Of a DNA stretch of 64,000 bases, positions 10,601 to 18,620 are shown one piece after another. The stretch's first letter is position 1. Each line of letters opens with the position of its first letter. The DNA is from Sulfuricurvum sp. (lineage in GTDB: Bacteria; Campylobacterota; Campylobacteria; Campylobacterales; Sulfurimonadaceae): the NCBI GenBank assembly GCA_028718525.1, contig JAQULP010000005.1:45548-109547 (forward strand), written 5' to 3'. Both the position numbers and the translations under genes were made by a program. The notes under the pieces were generated by a model, which searched no databases, was not told the origin of the DNA, and saw only the letters and a list, made by a program, of their open reading frames with translations.

Positions 10601-10954
10601 ATGAATATTTTTCCTATCCGGACCGAAGAAGACTATGATAAAGCATTGGCGAGAATTGATACGTTGATGAATGCTGATATAGGAACAGCTGAAGGGGATG
10701 AACTGGATATTCTTGTGACTCTGATCGAGGCGTATGAAGCCAAATATTATCCAATGCCGGTTTGTGACCCTGTCGAAGCGATCAAATTTCGTATGGAACA
10801 AATGGGATTAGAGCCAAAGGATCTTACGCCGATTATCGGTTCACGTTCAAAAGTATCAGAAGTATTGAATCATAAACGCCAACTCTCTATTGCTATGATT
10901 CGTAATCTTCATGCACGATTGCACGTGCCTTATGAGTCATTAATCGGTGCATAA
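10601..10954 (+). CDS. higA: HigA-type antitoxin (HTH)
   Basis: DPVEAIKFRMEQMGLEPKDLTPIIGSRSKVSEVLNHKRQLSIAMIRNLH, directly downstream of higB. Confidence 0.85.
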   Translation: MNIFPIRTEEDYDKALARIDTLMNADIGTAEGDELDILVTLIEAYEAKYYPMPVCDPVEAIKFRMEQMGLEPKDLTPIIGSRSKVSEVLNHKRQLSIAMIRNLHARLHVPYESLIGA

Positions 10955-11010
10955 AAACATACTTTTTTCTTAGTAAGGTCCCAATCAGAAATACAGTGGA
11001 GGAGTACACT

Positions 11011-11229
11011 ATGCATTCTATTCGTCAAAATGTAGATGACAGTATCTATGATAGATTAATTGGATTACTCCAAATACTTCCAAAAGATAAAGTTGAAATT
11101 CTCTCAGATAGTGATAATTCAATTTCATTTGAAGAAGCGAAACATAAAGTAGCTCGTGCGGCTAATAATGTTTTAAAACAAGAAGGTCTTGACCTCGACA
11201 CTGCAATTGAAAAAATTCTAAACTCATAA
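11011..11229 (+). CDS. Small RelB-like antitoxin candidate
   Basis: ATG at 11011 after GGAGG; MHSIRQNVDDSIYDRLIGLLQILPKDKVEILSD...; overlapping toxin stub follows. Confidence 0.5.
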   Translation: MHSIRQNVDDSIYDRLIGLLQILPKDKVEILSDSDNSISFEEAKHKVARAANNVLKQEGLDLDTAIEKILNS

Positions 11230-11280
11230 ATGATCTATAGAATTATTGTTGAGTCTGAGGCTCTAAATGCTCGTATTTAA
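11230..11280 (+). pseudogene. N-terminal stub of a RelE/ParE-like toxin
   Basis: MIYRIIVESEALNARI* starts at the antitoxin stop and ends after 16 codons. Confidence 0.4.
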
Positions 11281-11476
11281 TTTGATTAACATAAGTTATC
11301 TAAAGTAGATTTGTCTGTCATATAAGAATAGTCCCTCCAATATTAGCTCCATTGAACTAAAAAAACTCCCTGCTTTAGGTGCTTTGCTCGATAGTAATTT
11401 CATTTCAATGAACCAATACGTTGAAATTGTTATTTGTTAGACAGATTAGGTGGGTCAAAGTATAAAAACTACGCCA

Positions 11477-11505
11477 TTGACTTACTAGTATACTTCTGAT
11501 ACAAT
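11477..11505 (+). promoter_or_regulatory. Promoter of the RelE/HigB2-type TA pair
   Basis: TTGACT (11477-11482), 17 bp, TACAAT (11500-11505); ATG at 11512 lies at the expected +1. Confidence 0.6.
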
Positions 11506-11511
11506 GACCCT

Positions 11512-11826
11512 ATGGAAATCGCCGAAACTACCATTTTTACCCGCGAGATTACCCGTATCCTCTCTGATGAGGAATATAAGGAGCTTCAATCCTTTTTGGT
11601 AGAGCACCCTAAAAGCGGAGCAGTGATCAAAGGTTCAGGCGGATTACGAAAAATCCGATGGTCAACTAAGAATAGCGGTAAAAGCGGTGGAATCCGAAAC
11701 ATCTACTACTATCATGAGGAAAACAGTCTTATCCTTATGATCTATGTGTATGAAAAAAGCAAAACATCCGATTTAACCCCAAAACAAATCGAGATGCTCC
11801 GAAAAACTTTCATGGGAGGTATATGA
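11512..11826 (+). CDS. RelE/HigB2-type toxin
   Basis: TIFTREITRILSDEEYKELQSFLVEHPKSGAVIKGSGGLRKIRWS...GKSGGIRNIYYYHEE. Confidence 0.88.
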   Translation: MEIAETTIFTREITRILSDEEYKELQSFLVEHPKSGAVIKGSGGLRKIRWSTKNSGKSGGIRNIYYYHEENSLILMIYVYEKSKTSDLTPKQIEMLRKTFMGGI

Positions 11827-12104
11827 TGGAAGATACAATGTTTAATGACTTGCTTGCAAGTGTTGGCGAAGCAAAAGAGATACTACAACACAAAAAACAA
11901 CCCTCACGTTCATTCATGATCGATGAGCCTGATGCGAAGTCTATAAGAACACAATTAAAGCTTACTCAAGATGAATTTGCGGGGCTTTTAAATATTAGCG
12001 TTAACACACTAAGAAACTGGGAACAATCACGCCGTAAACCGGAGGGTCCGGCTCGTGTATTACTCGGGATTGCAGCTACCCATCCTGAAGTATTCGCTCA
12101 CTAA
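11823..12104 (+). CDS. NadS/HigA2-type XRE antitoxin
   Basis: IRTQLKLTQDEFAGLLNISVNTLRNWEQSRRKPEGPARVLLGIAATHPEV; overlaps toxin stop. Confidence 0.88.
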   Translation: MMEDTMFNDLLASVGEAKEILQHKKQPSRSFMIDEPDAKSIRTQLKLTQDEFAGLLNISVNTLRNWEQSRRKPEGPARVLLGIAATHPEVFAH

Positions 12105-12111
12105 AAAATTG

Positions 12112-12333
12112 GTGTCTACTTTGAGAGAAGAATACGATTTTTCACAATCTGTCCAGAACCCTTATGCCAAACGGACAAAAAAACAGATATCGCTCAATGT
12201 CGATGTCGATACGATCGAGTATTTCAAAGAGCTATCGGTAAAAATAGGATTGCCGTATCAAACCCTGATCAACGCGTATCTCACTGATTGTGCTATGCGT
12301 CATGTTGAGCCTCAGTTGAAGTGGACGAGCTGA
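12112..12333 (+). CDS. BrnA/CopG-like antitoxin without partner toxin
   Basis: GTG start at 12112 more plausible than 12055; TLREEYDFSQSVQNPYAKRTKKQISLNVDVDTIEYFKELSVKIGLPYQTLINAYLTDC. Confidence 0.65.
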   Translation: MSTLREEYDFSQSVQNPYAKRTKKQISLNVDVDTIEYFKELSVKIGLPYQTLINAYLTDCAMRHVEPQLKWTS

Positions 12334-12679
12334 TCGTTTTCTCCAACAACAGTTTCAATGCGACAACTTGATCCATCAAGGTGAGATTGGCTTGTCGCAA
12401 TTTTTTATTCTCCTCACGCAACGCTTCTATCAGAACCTCTTTTTCATTTACCGCTTTCTCCACAGATTTTACAGAAGGTGTTGGCTTGGTCGGCATGTTG
12501 CCGAGTAAGTCTTTGTAATTGGCGTAAATAGTAGCTCTACTGATACCGCACAATGATGCCAATTGTTCGACACTCACTTTGGTTCCGGAAGCTTTGAGCT
12601 CTTTGATGGTCTTCTCCAGAAGCTGTCGCGTCTGAAATTTTTGTTCGGATTTGTATTTCTTGAGTGAATCGCCTTTAGG
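12293..12679 (-). CDS. DUF6262/TnpC-like small transposition protein
   Basis: MPKGDSLKKYKSEQKFQTRQLLEKTIKELKASGTKVSVEQLASLCGISRATIYANYKDL (HTH) then coiled coil; follows the recombinase genes as in Tn554 tnpABC. Confidence 0.7.
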   Translation of the reverse strand, partial: PKGDSLKKYKSEQKFQTRQLLEKTIKELKASGTKVSVEQLASLCGISRATIYANYKDLLGNMPTKPTPSVKSVEKAVNEKEVLIEALREENKKLRQANLTLMDQVVALKLLLEKTISSSTSTEAQHDA

Positions 12680-14309
12680 CATGAATATCCTTTGGTTGAA
12701 TGGAATCAATGATAGCGAGAACTTTAGAGAGCTGATAACGGGCTTTTTTTACTTCGACACTCTGAGAAGGGCTGCAATGTTCGATATGACGCTCAAGGAG
12801 AGTCGCTTCATGGATAAAATTGGGTAAAAAAGTTTCATTCGTCACAAAGTCTTTGCAACCGATGCTGTAGCAGCTTTGAACTCCCAAGTTGGGGCAATGC
12901 CCCCGTTTAAAATCATACAGACACATCCCAAACGGCAGAGGATTGATACCGAATACTTTTGAGAGTTCATCGAGCTTATCCGATAGGTTGGGTGATGTTT
13001 GGATCGAATGCAATCGATGTTTGAAAGCTTCTCCTTCTATCCCTTGTGTGTGAAGATGTTTGGCCTGTATCATCCCTTGCAAATAGGTTTGTTTCATCTC
13101 CTCTTTGCTCTGGTGAACATAGTGGGCAGTCATTTCGATAGAGAGATGCTTGAAGTGTGTTTGAAGAACCACGAGATTGACACCGCACTCAGCAGCGGCG
13201 AGTTTTGCAAAAGTATGACGAAAGCAGTGCGAGGTAAGTGGCACTTCATGATTCTTTGCATTGTGAAAGGTCAGCGCAAGATTGTTACGTTTTAAAAATG
13301 GTCTGAGATAACTGTGGTTCCATTTACCGGACTCCATCGGTGTCGGAACGAGTCGCTGAGATACTGAGGTACCTTTATTGGGGGAGAGGAGATAGAAAAG
13401 GTAATCTTTCTCTTGGGCTTCGTTTCGCAAGGGCTCACAGAGACGTTCAAGATGGAGGAGGAGTTCAAAAATCTCTTTCGGAATCAGTATTCGATGCGCA
13501 TAGAGTTCGCGTTCGGTTTTTTGGATCGTGACATTGAGCCAGCTGGTTCCATCATTGTCTTGATGGGCACATCCGCGTTTGAGATAGAGGATTTCGGAGA
13601 TACGCAACCCGGTGTGGGCTTGTACTAAGATCGCAAATTTAGCGTGATTGAGACGAAACAGCCCTTTGCTTTTTCCACTTTGAAAGGTTTGCAGTATATC
13701 TGGCTCATTCCAGGCACACTGAATGATTGCCTTCCAAAGCGGTGTAGGGATACTGTGATCGTCGGGACCGTTTTGGCGCTCAAGAGATCCTTGCTTGTTG
13801 GCTCCCCACCAATCCCACAAAGAAGTTTCCAGTCGGATCGGCTCTTGCGGCAGATCATTGAAACCGCCATTTGATCCCATGCTTAAGAGCTTGTATAGTG
13901 TATTGGAGATACGGCACATATTGTTGGATTGTTTGGTGTCGGTCATATAATGGTGCTTTAGCCAACGGTTAAATCCCATAAAACGATCGGTATTGAACTG
14001 TGCCAAGGATGAGAGATTCTCCTCTTCCATGAATGCAATGATCTTTCCAGCAAGTGCAGCGTATTCATTGGCAAGGGTTAAGGGTTTGACCTGACCCAGT
14101 CGGAGATAAAAAAAGCGTTTAAACGCTCCGATGAGTAAGGGTTTGGAGGCAAGAAGGTTAAAATTCAATCTTCCCAGAGAGTAGACACTGGAGCGTTTGT
14201 CGTGCAGCAGCGGTGTTAGATCCCAAATCATGTCACTAAACCGGCTAGATGGAGTCACGTCGAAATCGTGGATAAGTGAATCGGCCGCAATGGTGGGGTG
14301 CAGACTCAT
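12675..14309 (-). CDS. Tyrosine recombinase 3 (TnpB-like, C-terminal Cys cluster)
   Basis: TGLRISEILYL; SHCFRHTFAKLAA...HFKHLSIEMTAHY; CLYDFKRGHCPNLGVQSCYSIGC. Confidence 0.85.
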   Translation of the reverse strand: MSLHPTIAADSLIHDFDVTPSSRFSDMIWDLTPLLHDKRSSVYSLGRLNFNLLASKPLLIGAFKRFFYLRLGQVKPLTLANEYAALAGKIIAFMEEENLSSLAQFNTDRFMGFNRWLKHHYMTDTKQSNNMCRISNTLYKLLSMGSNGGFNDLPQEPIRLETSLWDWWGANKQGSLERQNGPDDHSIPTPLWKAIIQCAWNEPDILQTFQSGKSKGLFRLNHAKFAILVQAHTGLRISEILYLKRGCAHQDNDGTSWLNVTIQKTERELYAHRILIPKEIFELLLHLERLCEPLRNEAQEKDYLFYLLSPNKGTSVSQRLVPTPMESGKWNHSYLRPFLKRNNLALTFHNAKNHEVPLTSHCFRHTFAKLAAAECGVNLVVLQTHFKHLSIEMTAHYVHQSKEEMKQTYLQGMIQAKHLHTQGIEGEAFKHRLHSIQTSPNLSDKLDELSKVFGINPLPFGMCLYDFKRGHCPNLGVQSCYSIGCKDFVTNETFLPNFIHEATLLERHIEHCSPSQSVEVKKARYQLSKVLAIIDSIQPKDIHA

Positions 14310-15697
14310 AACAATTCCTCCAGTTTCTCGATGATCGATCCGATCATTTCCGCCTCAAAGCGCAGATGGCGTGTCACATGATCTCCATAATTGGATAAAG
14401 CGTCCATTTCACGACTTTTCTCTTCCAATAGCGTCTGAAAATAGGGTAAAAACTCCGGGGTTGTGACCATTTTTGTACATCCGTAGCAATTCCCCCGCTT
14501 GGGAAAGGTTTCACACATATACCCCTCGTCATGCAGCATGGCCGTGTTGGTGCAATATCCATCACTCAATCGCAATGCTTCAATTCCTTGATGATAGATT
14601 TCAACCTCTTGCATGGAGGATAGTATACGCATATGATCGAGGGTTTTTGTGATTTGTTCTCTGTAATCGGTCTGCTTGGTTTTCACATAATGTTTTAGAG
14701 TGGTTCGTTTGTGCTTATGATTGAGGATGCTCTGCGTCGCTTCCAGAGAAACGCCGCTGCTTTGCATGTTGGTTGCCAGCGTTCGGCGAAACATATGGGA
14801 GGTGAGTTTCGCCAATGCGCCGTTTTCATCGCGGACATCGTGCCGTTTTACAAATTGATCCAGACGATTTTTTTGATATGCATCCAAAACACGTACCGTC
14901 GAATTTTTCGCTGTTTCCAAAAAAATATACGGTGTTTTCGATAAAGCCCGTTGCGTGGCATGTGATTGGATCAAGCTTTTTAATGCATGGGCAACGGGGG
15001 AAGCGATGGCCGGGAGAATAACCTGCTCTTTTTGTTTATGATCGACATAGTACAGATCGAATTTCCCCTCTTTATCGCTTGGACGCAGACAATCTTCTCG
15101 CAAGGAGACAATGTCTTGGGAACGCAGCCCGTAATAGATGCATAGGAGCAAATAGGTTCGGGTGAGGAGATCGTCGTCTTCTTTCAACCCTTTTTTGATC
15201 TGATTGAGCACATGATCGGAAATAAAAGCGGTTTTTAGATGCTCATTGTTTCTTTTGAAAGGAGAGCGTTGGAACAAAGAGAGCGGCGGAGATTCATCGG
15301 GATAAGATTCTGATAGCCAGAAGGCGAAATTTTTAAAAAAAGTATAGACGAGTCTTTGAGCGCTTTGAGAAAGGAGTCTCCCCGATTTACTTGAAACTGT
15401 CGCCAAAAACGCAAACAACTCATCCATGTGCATCGAGGTAAAATGCTCAAGGCTCTCAATGGTGCGCGTTTCTAAAAAGGTAAAGAGATATTTGATCATC
15501 ATCGACTCTGTATAGAGCGATGTTTGAGATTTTCGTTGAGTGTTGAGCGATTCGAGAATGTACTCTTTGTGCAGAATAGCGATCCGTATCGGCTTTAAAG
15601 AAGCATAGGAGACCTTACGAAGACGGTTGTTGATCGTAAAGTGGATAGTGTTCTCCATATCAGATTCCATAGCTCTCATAAAAACCGACAAGCTCAT
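14306..15697 (-). CDS. Tyrosine recombinase 2 (C-terminal Cys cluster)
   Basis: YYGLRSQDIVSL; SHMFRRTLATNMQ...LNHKHKRTTLKHY; CETFPKRGNCYGC; 4-nt overlap with next gene. Confidence 0.85.
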   Translation of the reverse strand: MSLSVFMRAMESDMENTIHFTINNRLRKVSYASLKPIRIAILHKEYILESLNTQRKSQTSLYTESMMIKYLFTFLETRTIESLEHFTSMHMDELFAFLATVSSKSGRLLSQSAQRLVYTFFKNFAFWLSESYPDESPPLSLFQRSPFKRNNEHLKTAFISDHVLNQIKKGLKEDDDLLTRTYLLLCIYYGLRSQDIVSLREDCLRPSDKEGKFDLYYVDHKQKEQVILPAIASPVAHALKSLIQSHATQRALSKTPYIFLETAKNSTVRVLDAYQKNRLDQFVKRHDVRDENGALAKLTSHMFRRTLATNMQSSGVSLEATQSILNHKHKRTTLKHYVKTKQTDYREQITKTLDHMRILSSMQEVEIYHQGIEALRLSDGYCTNTAMLHDEGYMCETFPKRGNCYGCTKMVTTPEFLPYFQTLLEEKSREMDALSNYGDHVTRHLRFEAEMIGSIIEKLEELL

Positions 15698-16811
15698 GAA
15701 CCATCTCCTCTTTGGAGGCGATTTGAATGTAGATATCGGTGGAAGCCATGTAGCGATGTCCCAAGAGTTTTCGCAGTTTGTCGATGCTCATTTGATTTCG
15801 AGACAGCATCGTGGCATAGGTGTGCCGAAAATCGTGCGGAGTAAAATAGATGCCTGTTTTTTTCCCTATCACCCGGCATCGCTCCCATACCGCCTGATAG
15901 CTTAGCGGTTCACCAAGGTTATTGTGAAATTCGGAAATGAATAAAAACTCATGTTCCATCTGCTTCTTTTCATAGATACGGAGCCAGGTGAGTTCATAAT
16001 ACTCATTGAGCTTCTCCATCAAGAGGGTAGGAATAAAAAGATCTCGGATCCCCGATTTTTGTTGACGGGTACGATTCCCTTTGTAGGGGTCGTCTTGATT
16101 GGGATGCATGGTTAGATCTTGCACGTTAGCGCGTAGATCGGAGATACCGATAGAGTGGACACTCAGGCTCAATGCCTCTCCGATACGCATACCGGTGAAC
16201 AAGAGGAGTTCAAACAGCAGCCTGTCTCGCTGCAAGGTGCACGCTCCAAGGATAACCTCTATCTGATCTTTGGAAAGAATGCGGATTCCTCGATCGAACT
16301 CTTTGATCTTGTAGCGGATAGCAGGGGTGAAGGGTTTTAGACGGTTGGCATAGCTTTTCTTGGCGTGAATGGTTTCGGATGCATGTAAGAACGGATTACT
16401 GATAGCATGGATCGCTTCATGATAGGTGTAAAAATCTTTGAGCGTCGAGAGGATGCGGTTAATTGTTTTCGCACTACGCGGTGATGCCTCCTCGGAGTTC
16501 AGCCATGCGATAAAAGCGTTGATTTGTTTTTGGGAGAGGGATTGATAAGAGTATCGGTACTGATACAAAAACTCATAAAAGAGTTTGAGATCGTTTCCTT
16601 TGGAGATGACCGAATTAAACGCCAGCGCTTTGTACCATAGCCGGTTGTGCAGATACTCCCACACTTCAGGTATGATGTTGAAATTATCATCAAATAAACA
16701 GACGTAGCGTTCAACGATGATTCGTATAGATTCATCCGATGTTGACTCGACAACCTCTAATGCATCATTTAACGCATAAGGGCGATCCACAATACGAAGA
16801 TACATATACAT
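15660..16811 (-). CDS. Tyrosine recombinase 1 (TnpA-like)
   Basis: TGMRIGEALSL; PHDFRHTYATMLS...LLGHRYMASTDIY; overlaps recombinase 2. Confidence 0.9.
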   Translation of the reverse strand: MYMYLRIVDRPYALNDALEVVESTSDESIRIIVERYVCLFDDNFNIIPEVWEYLHNRLWYKALAFNSVISKGNDLKLFYEFLYQYRYSYQSLSQKQINAFIAWLNSEEASPRSAKTINRILSTLKDFYTYHEAIHAISNPFLHASETIHAKKSYANRLKPFTPAIRYKIKEFDRGIRILSKDQIEVILGACTLQRDRLLFELLLFTGMRIGEALSLSVHSIGISDLRANVQDLTMHPNQDDPYKGNRTRQQKSGIRDLFIPTLLMEKLNEYYELTWLRIYEKKQMEHEFLFISEFHNNLGEPLSYQAVWERCRVIGKKTGIYFTPHDFRHTYATMLSRNQMSIDKLRKLLGHRYMASTDIYIQIASKEEMVHELVGFYESYGI

Positions 16812-16909
16812 CCTAAATAGCCGTATTTATTAGGGCTCAATATCACTTAGGAAAATTATACATATATTTGTTATACAAAGTCAAACATATATATTGGACA
16901 TTATGTACT

Positions 16910-16949
16910 TTAGATAACATAAGATAAATTATATTGAATATTTTTTCAA
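16910..16949 (-). repeat. Right terminal inverted repeat of the recombinase-trio element
   Basis: Reverse complement TTGAAAAAATATTCAATATAATTTATCTTATGTTATCTAA pairs with 10184-10223. Confidence 0.9.
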
Positions 16950-16969
16950 GCATTGACCATACCCTGCTC

Positions 16970-17062
16970 TCACAGGGTAGAAAAAATCACTGCATCGATA
17001 CTTCGAACCAATTTATCTTTCTCAAGAGCATTTAAAATCGCCATCTCTTCTGCATCAAACAT
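16970..17062 (-). pseudogene. Truncated small antitoxin-like ORF adjacent to the element's right end
   Basis: MFDAEEMAILNALEKDKLVRSIDAVIFSTL*; N-terminus resembles CopG-type antitoxins. Confidence 0.4.
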
Positions 17063-17079
17063 TGTTTTCTCCCTTATTC

Positions 17080-17569
17080 CAATGTACGGATATTTCAAAG
17101 TTGACCATACTTTTTTTGATGCTGTATCATTTCCTAAAAGCGATATCGATTATATTGTAAATCAATACAGTTTTCATGTAGATACACTAAAAATAGCGTT
17201 AAACACGCATGTCCGCTACAAAAGAATCATCCGCGAACACTTTGGATTTCTCTCCCCTAATGAGAATCTTCGCAAGATATTAGAAGCTGAAGCCGGCCAC
17301 CTCATTTCCAAACTCTCCAATCCAAAAGCACTTTTTTACGCTTTGGTCGAAATTTCTGTTTCCAACCAGTATGAAGTTCCAACCTATACCTTTTTAGTCC
17401 GGATCATCACCGAGGCAATAAATTCCCATAAGCGGCATATATTCGATTAGCTCAAACCTTTATCCCATCATCAAGAACTTAGGACCTAGATTTATTTTTA
17501 GAAGATGATGAAGTCAATGCCGGTCATTACAGCCTATCATACTTCAAAAAACTATCCCATTCTCTATAG
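17080..17569 (+). pseudogene. N-terminal (DUF4158-like) relic of a Tn3-family transposase
   Basis: FPKSDIDYIVNQYSF...VRYKRIIREHFGFLSPNE then frame break and LDLFLEDDEVNAGHYSLSYFKKLSHSL*. Confidence 0.55.
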
Positions 17570-17576
17570 CTAAATA

Positions 17577-17598
17577 GTGTCAAGAAAGTGTCAAGAGA
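17577..17598 (+). promoter_or_regulatory. Tandem 11-bp direct-repeat operator candidate
   Basis: GTGTCAAGAAA GTGTCAAGAGA; repeated inverted at 22082-22103. Confidence 0.6.
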
Positions 17599-17660
17599 GT
17601 TCATGGGGAGCATTGACACCTTTGTTCTACCATTACAGTATCCAAACCAAGGAGGACGGT

Positions 17661-18068
17661 ATGAAATACCTAACTATCTTTTTGATGCTCTCAATGTCAC
17701 TAATGGCGGCGTCACCAGAAGTCAACCAATACATGAATGAGCTCTCAACTGCAGCCAAAGCCCAAGACAAGACTTTTACGGGATTTGATGCTACCAGAGG
17801 AAAAGAAATTTTTACCTCAACATATATAGGTAAACAAGGAAAATCTATTTCATGTACTACGTGTCATACAGTTAATCTCAGCAATTCTGGAAAAAATTCC
17901 CTGACCGGAAAAGTGATCGAACCGCTCTCTCCACGCGCCAATGCTCAACGGCTCACGAGTGCCAAAGAGGTCAAAAAATGGCTGAAACGAAATTTCGTAG
18001 ACGTTTACACACGGGAGGGAACAGCCCAAGAAAAAGGTGACGTTCTCACCTACATACAAAACAATTAA
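17661..18068 (+). CDS. DUF1924 (SHP-like) cytochrome c
   Basis: ATG after GGAGG; signal peptide; CTTCH motif; GKVIEPLSPRANAQRLTSAKEVKKWLKRNF. Confidence 0.85.
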   Translation: MKYLTIFLMLSMSLMAASPEVNQYMNELSTAAKAQDKTFTGFDATRGKEIFTSTYIGKQGKSISCTTCHTVNLSNSGKNSLTGKVIEPLSPRANAQRLTSAKEVKKWLKRNFVDVYTREGTAQEKGDVLTYIQNN

Positions 18069-18079
18069 AAGGATTTATC

Positions 18080-18607
18080 ATGAAAACACTATGGAAAGTA
18101 TCCCTTGCTGCCGCATTGTTAGTCGGAGGCGTTTATCTGTATGCCGATGATGATGAGATGGAACACGCACGCCCGACGCAAAGCAAACCATTGAGTAAAC
18201 AAGATCAAAGTGCGGCTGCTTTGTATAAAAAAGAGTGTAGAGCATGCCATATGGCCTATCAACCGAGCTTTTTGCCTAAGCGATCGTGGGATAAAACCAT
18301 GAATAGGCTTGATAACCATTTTGGTACAGACGCAACCATGGATCCAGCAGACACCAAAACAGTCAAAAATTATTTGATGACGTATGCAAGTACCAATGAT
18401 CGCATTACGGATATGAGAGGTGGTGTTGCGTTACGTATTTCTCAAACATCTCATTTTGTGAGGGAGCATCGAGAGATTTCAAAGAAAATGATTACACAGT
18501 CAGCGGTAAAAAGCATTGCCAATTGTAATGCCTGCCACACCAAAGCAGAGGCTGGAAGCTACCGTGAGCGTGAGATTAACATCCCCAACTATGGACGTTG
18601 GGAATAA
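18080..18607 (+). CDS. Diheme cytochrome c
   Basis: Signal peptide; CRACH and CNACH; PSFLPKRSWDKTMNRLDNHFGTDA. Confidence 0.88.
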   Translation: MKTLWKVSLAAALLVGGVYLYADDDEMEHARPTQSKPLSKQDQSAAALYKKECRACHMAYQPSFLPKRSWDKTMNRLDNHFGTDATMDPADTKTVKNYLMTYASTNDRITDMRGGVALRISQTSHFVREHREISKKMITQSAVKSIANCNACHTKAEAGSYREREINIPNYGRWE

Positions 18608-18620
18608 CCACTAGGAGACT

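Larger units (their letters stand above)
10184..16949. mobile_element. Three-tyrosine-recombinase transposon (RIT/Tn554-like) with TA cargo
   Basis: 40-bp terminal inverted repeats (10184-10223 / 16910-16949) enclose three overlapping tyrosine recombinase genes, a DUF6262/TnpC-like gene and several TA genes. Confidence 0.8.

Noticed and set aside
12055-12111. Upstream extension of the BrnA-like ORF to 12055
   Set aside because: Overlaps the NadS-type antitoxin gene in another frame; GTG at 12112 gives the expected antitoxin N-terminus.
16953-17079. N-terminal part of the ORF 16953-17450 as coding
   Set aside because: Transposase similarity starts only around 17090; the upstream part is antisense to the antitoxin-like relic.
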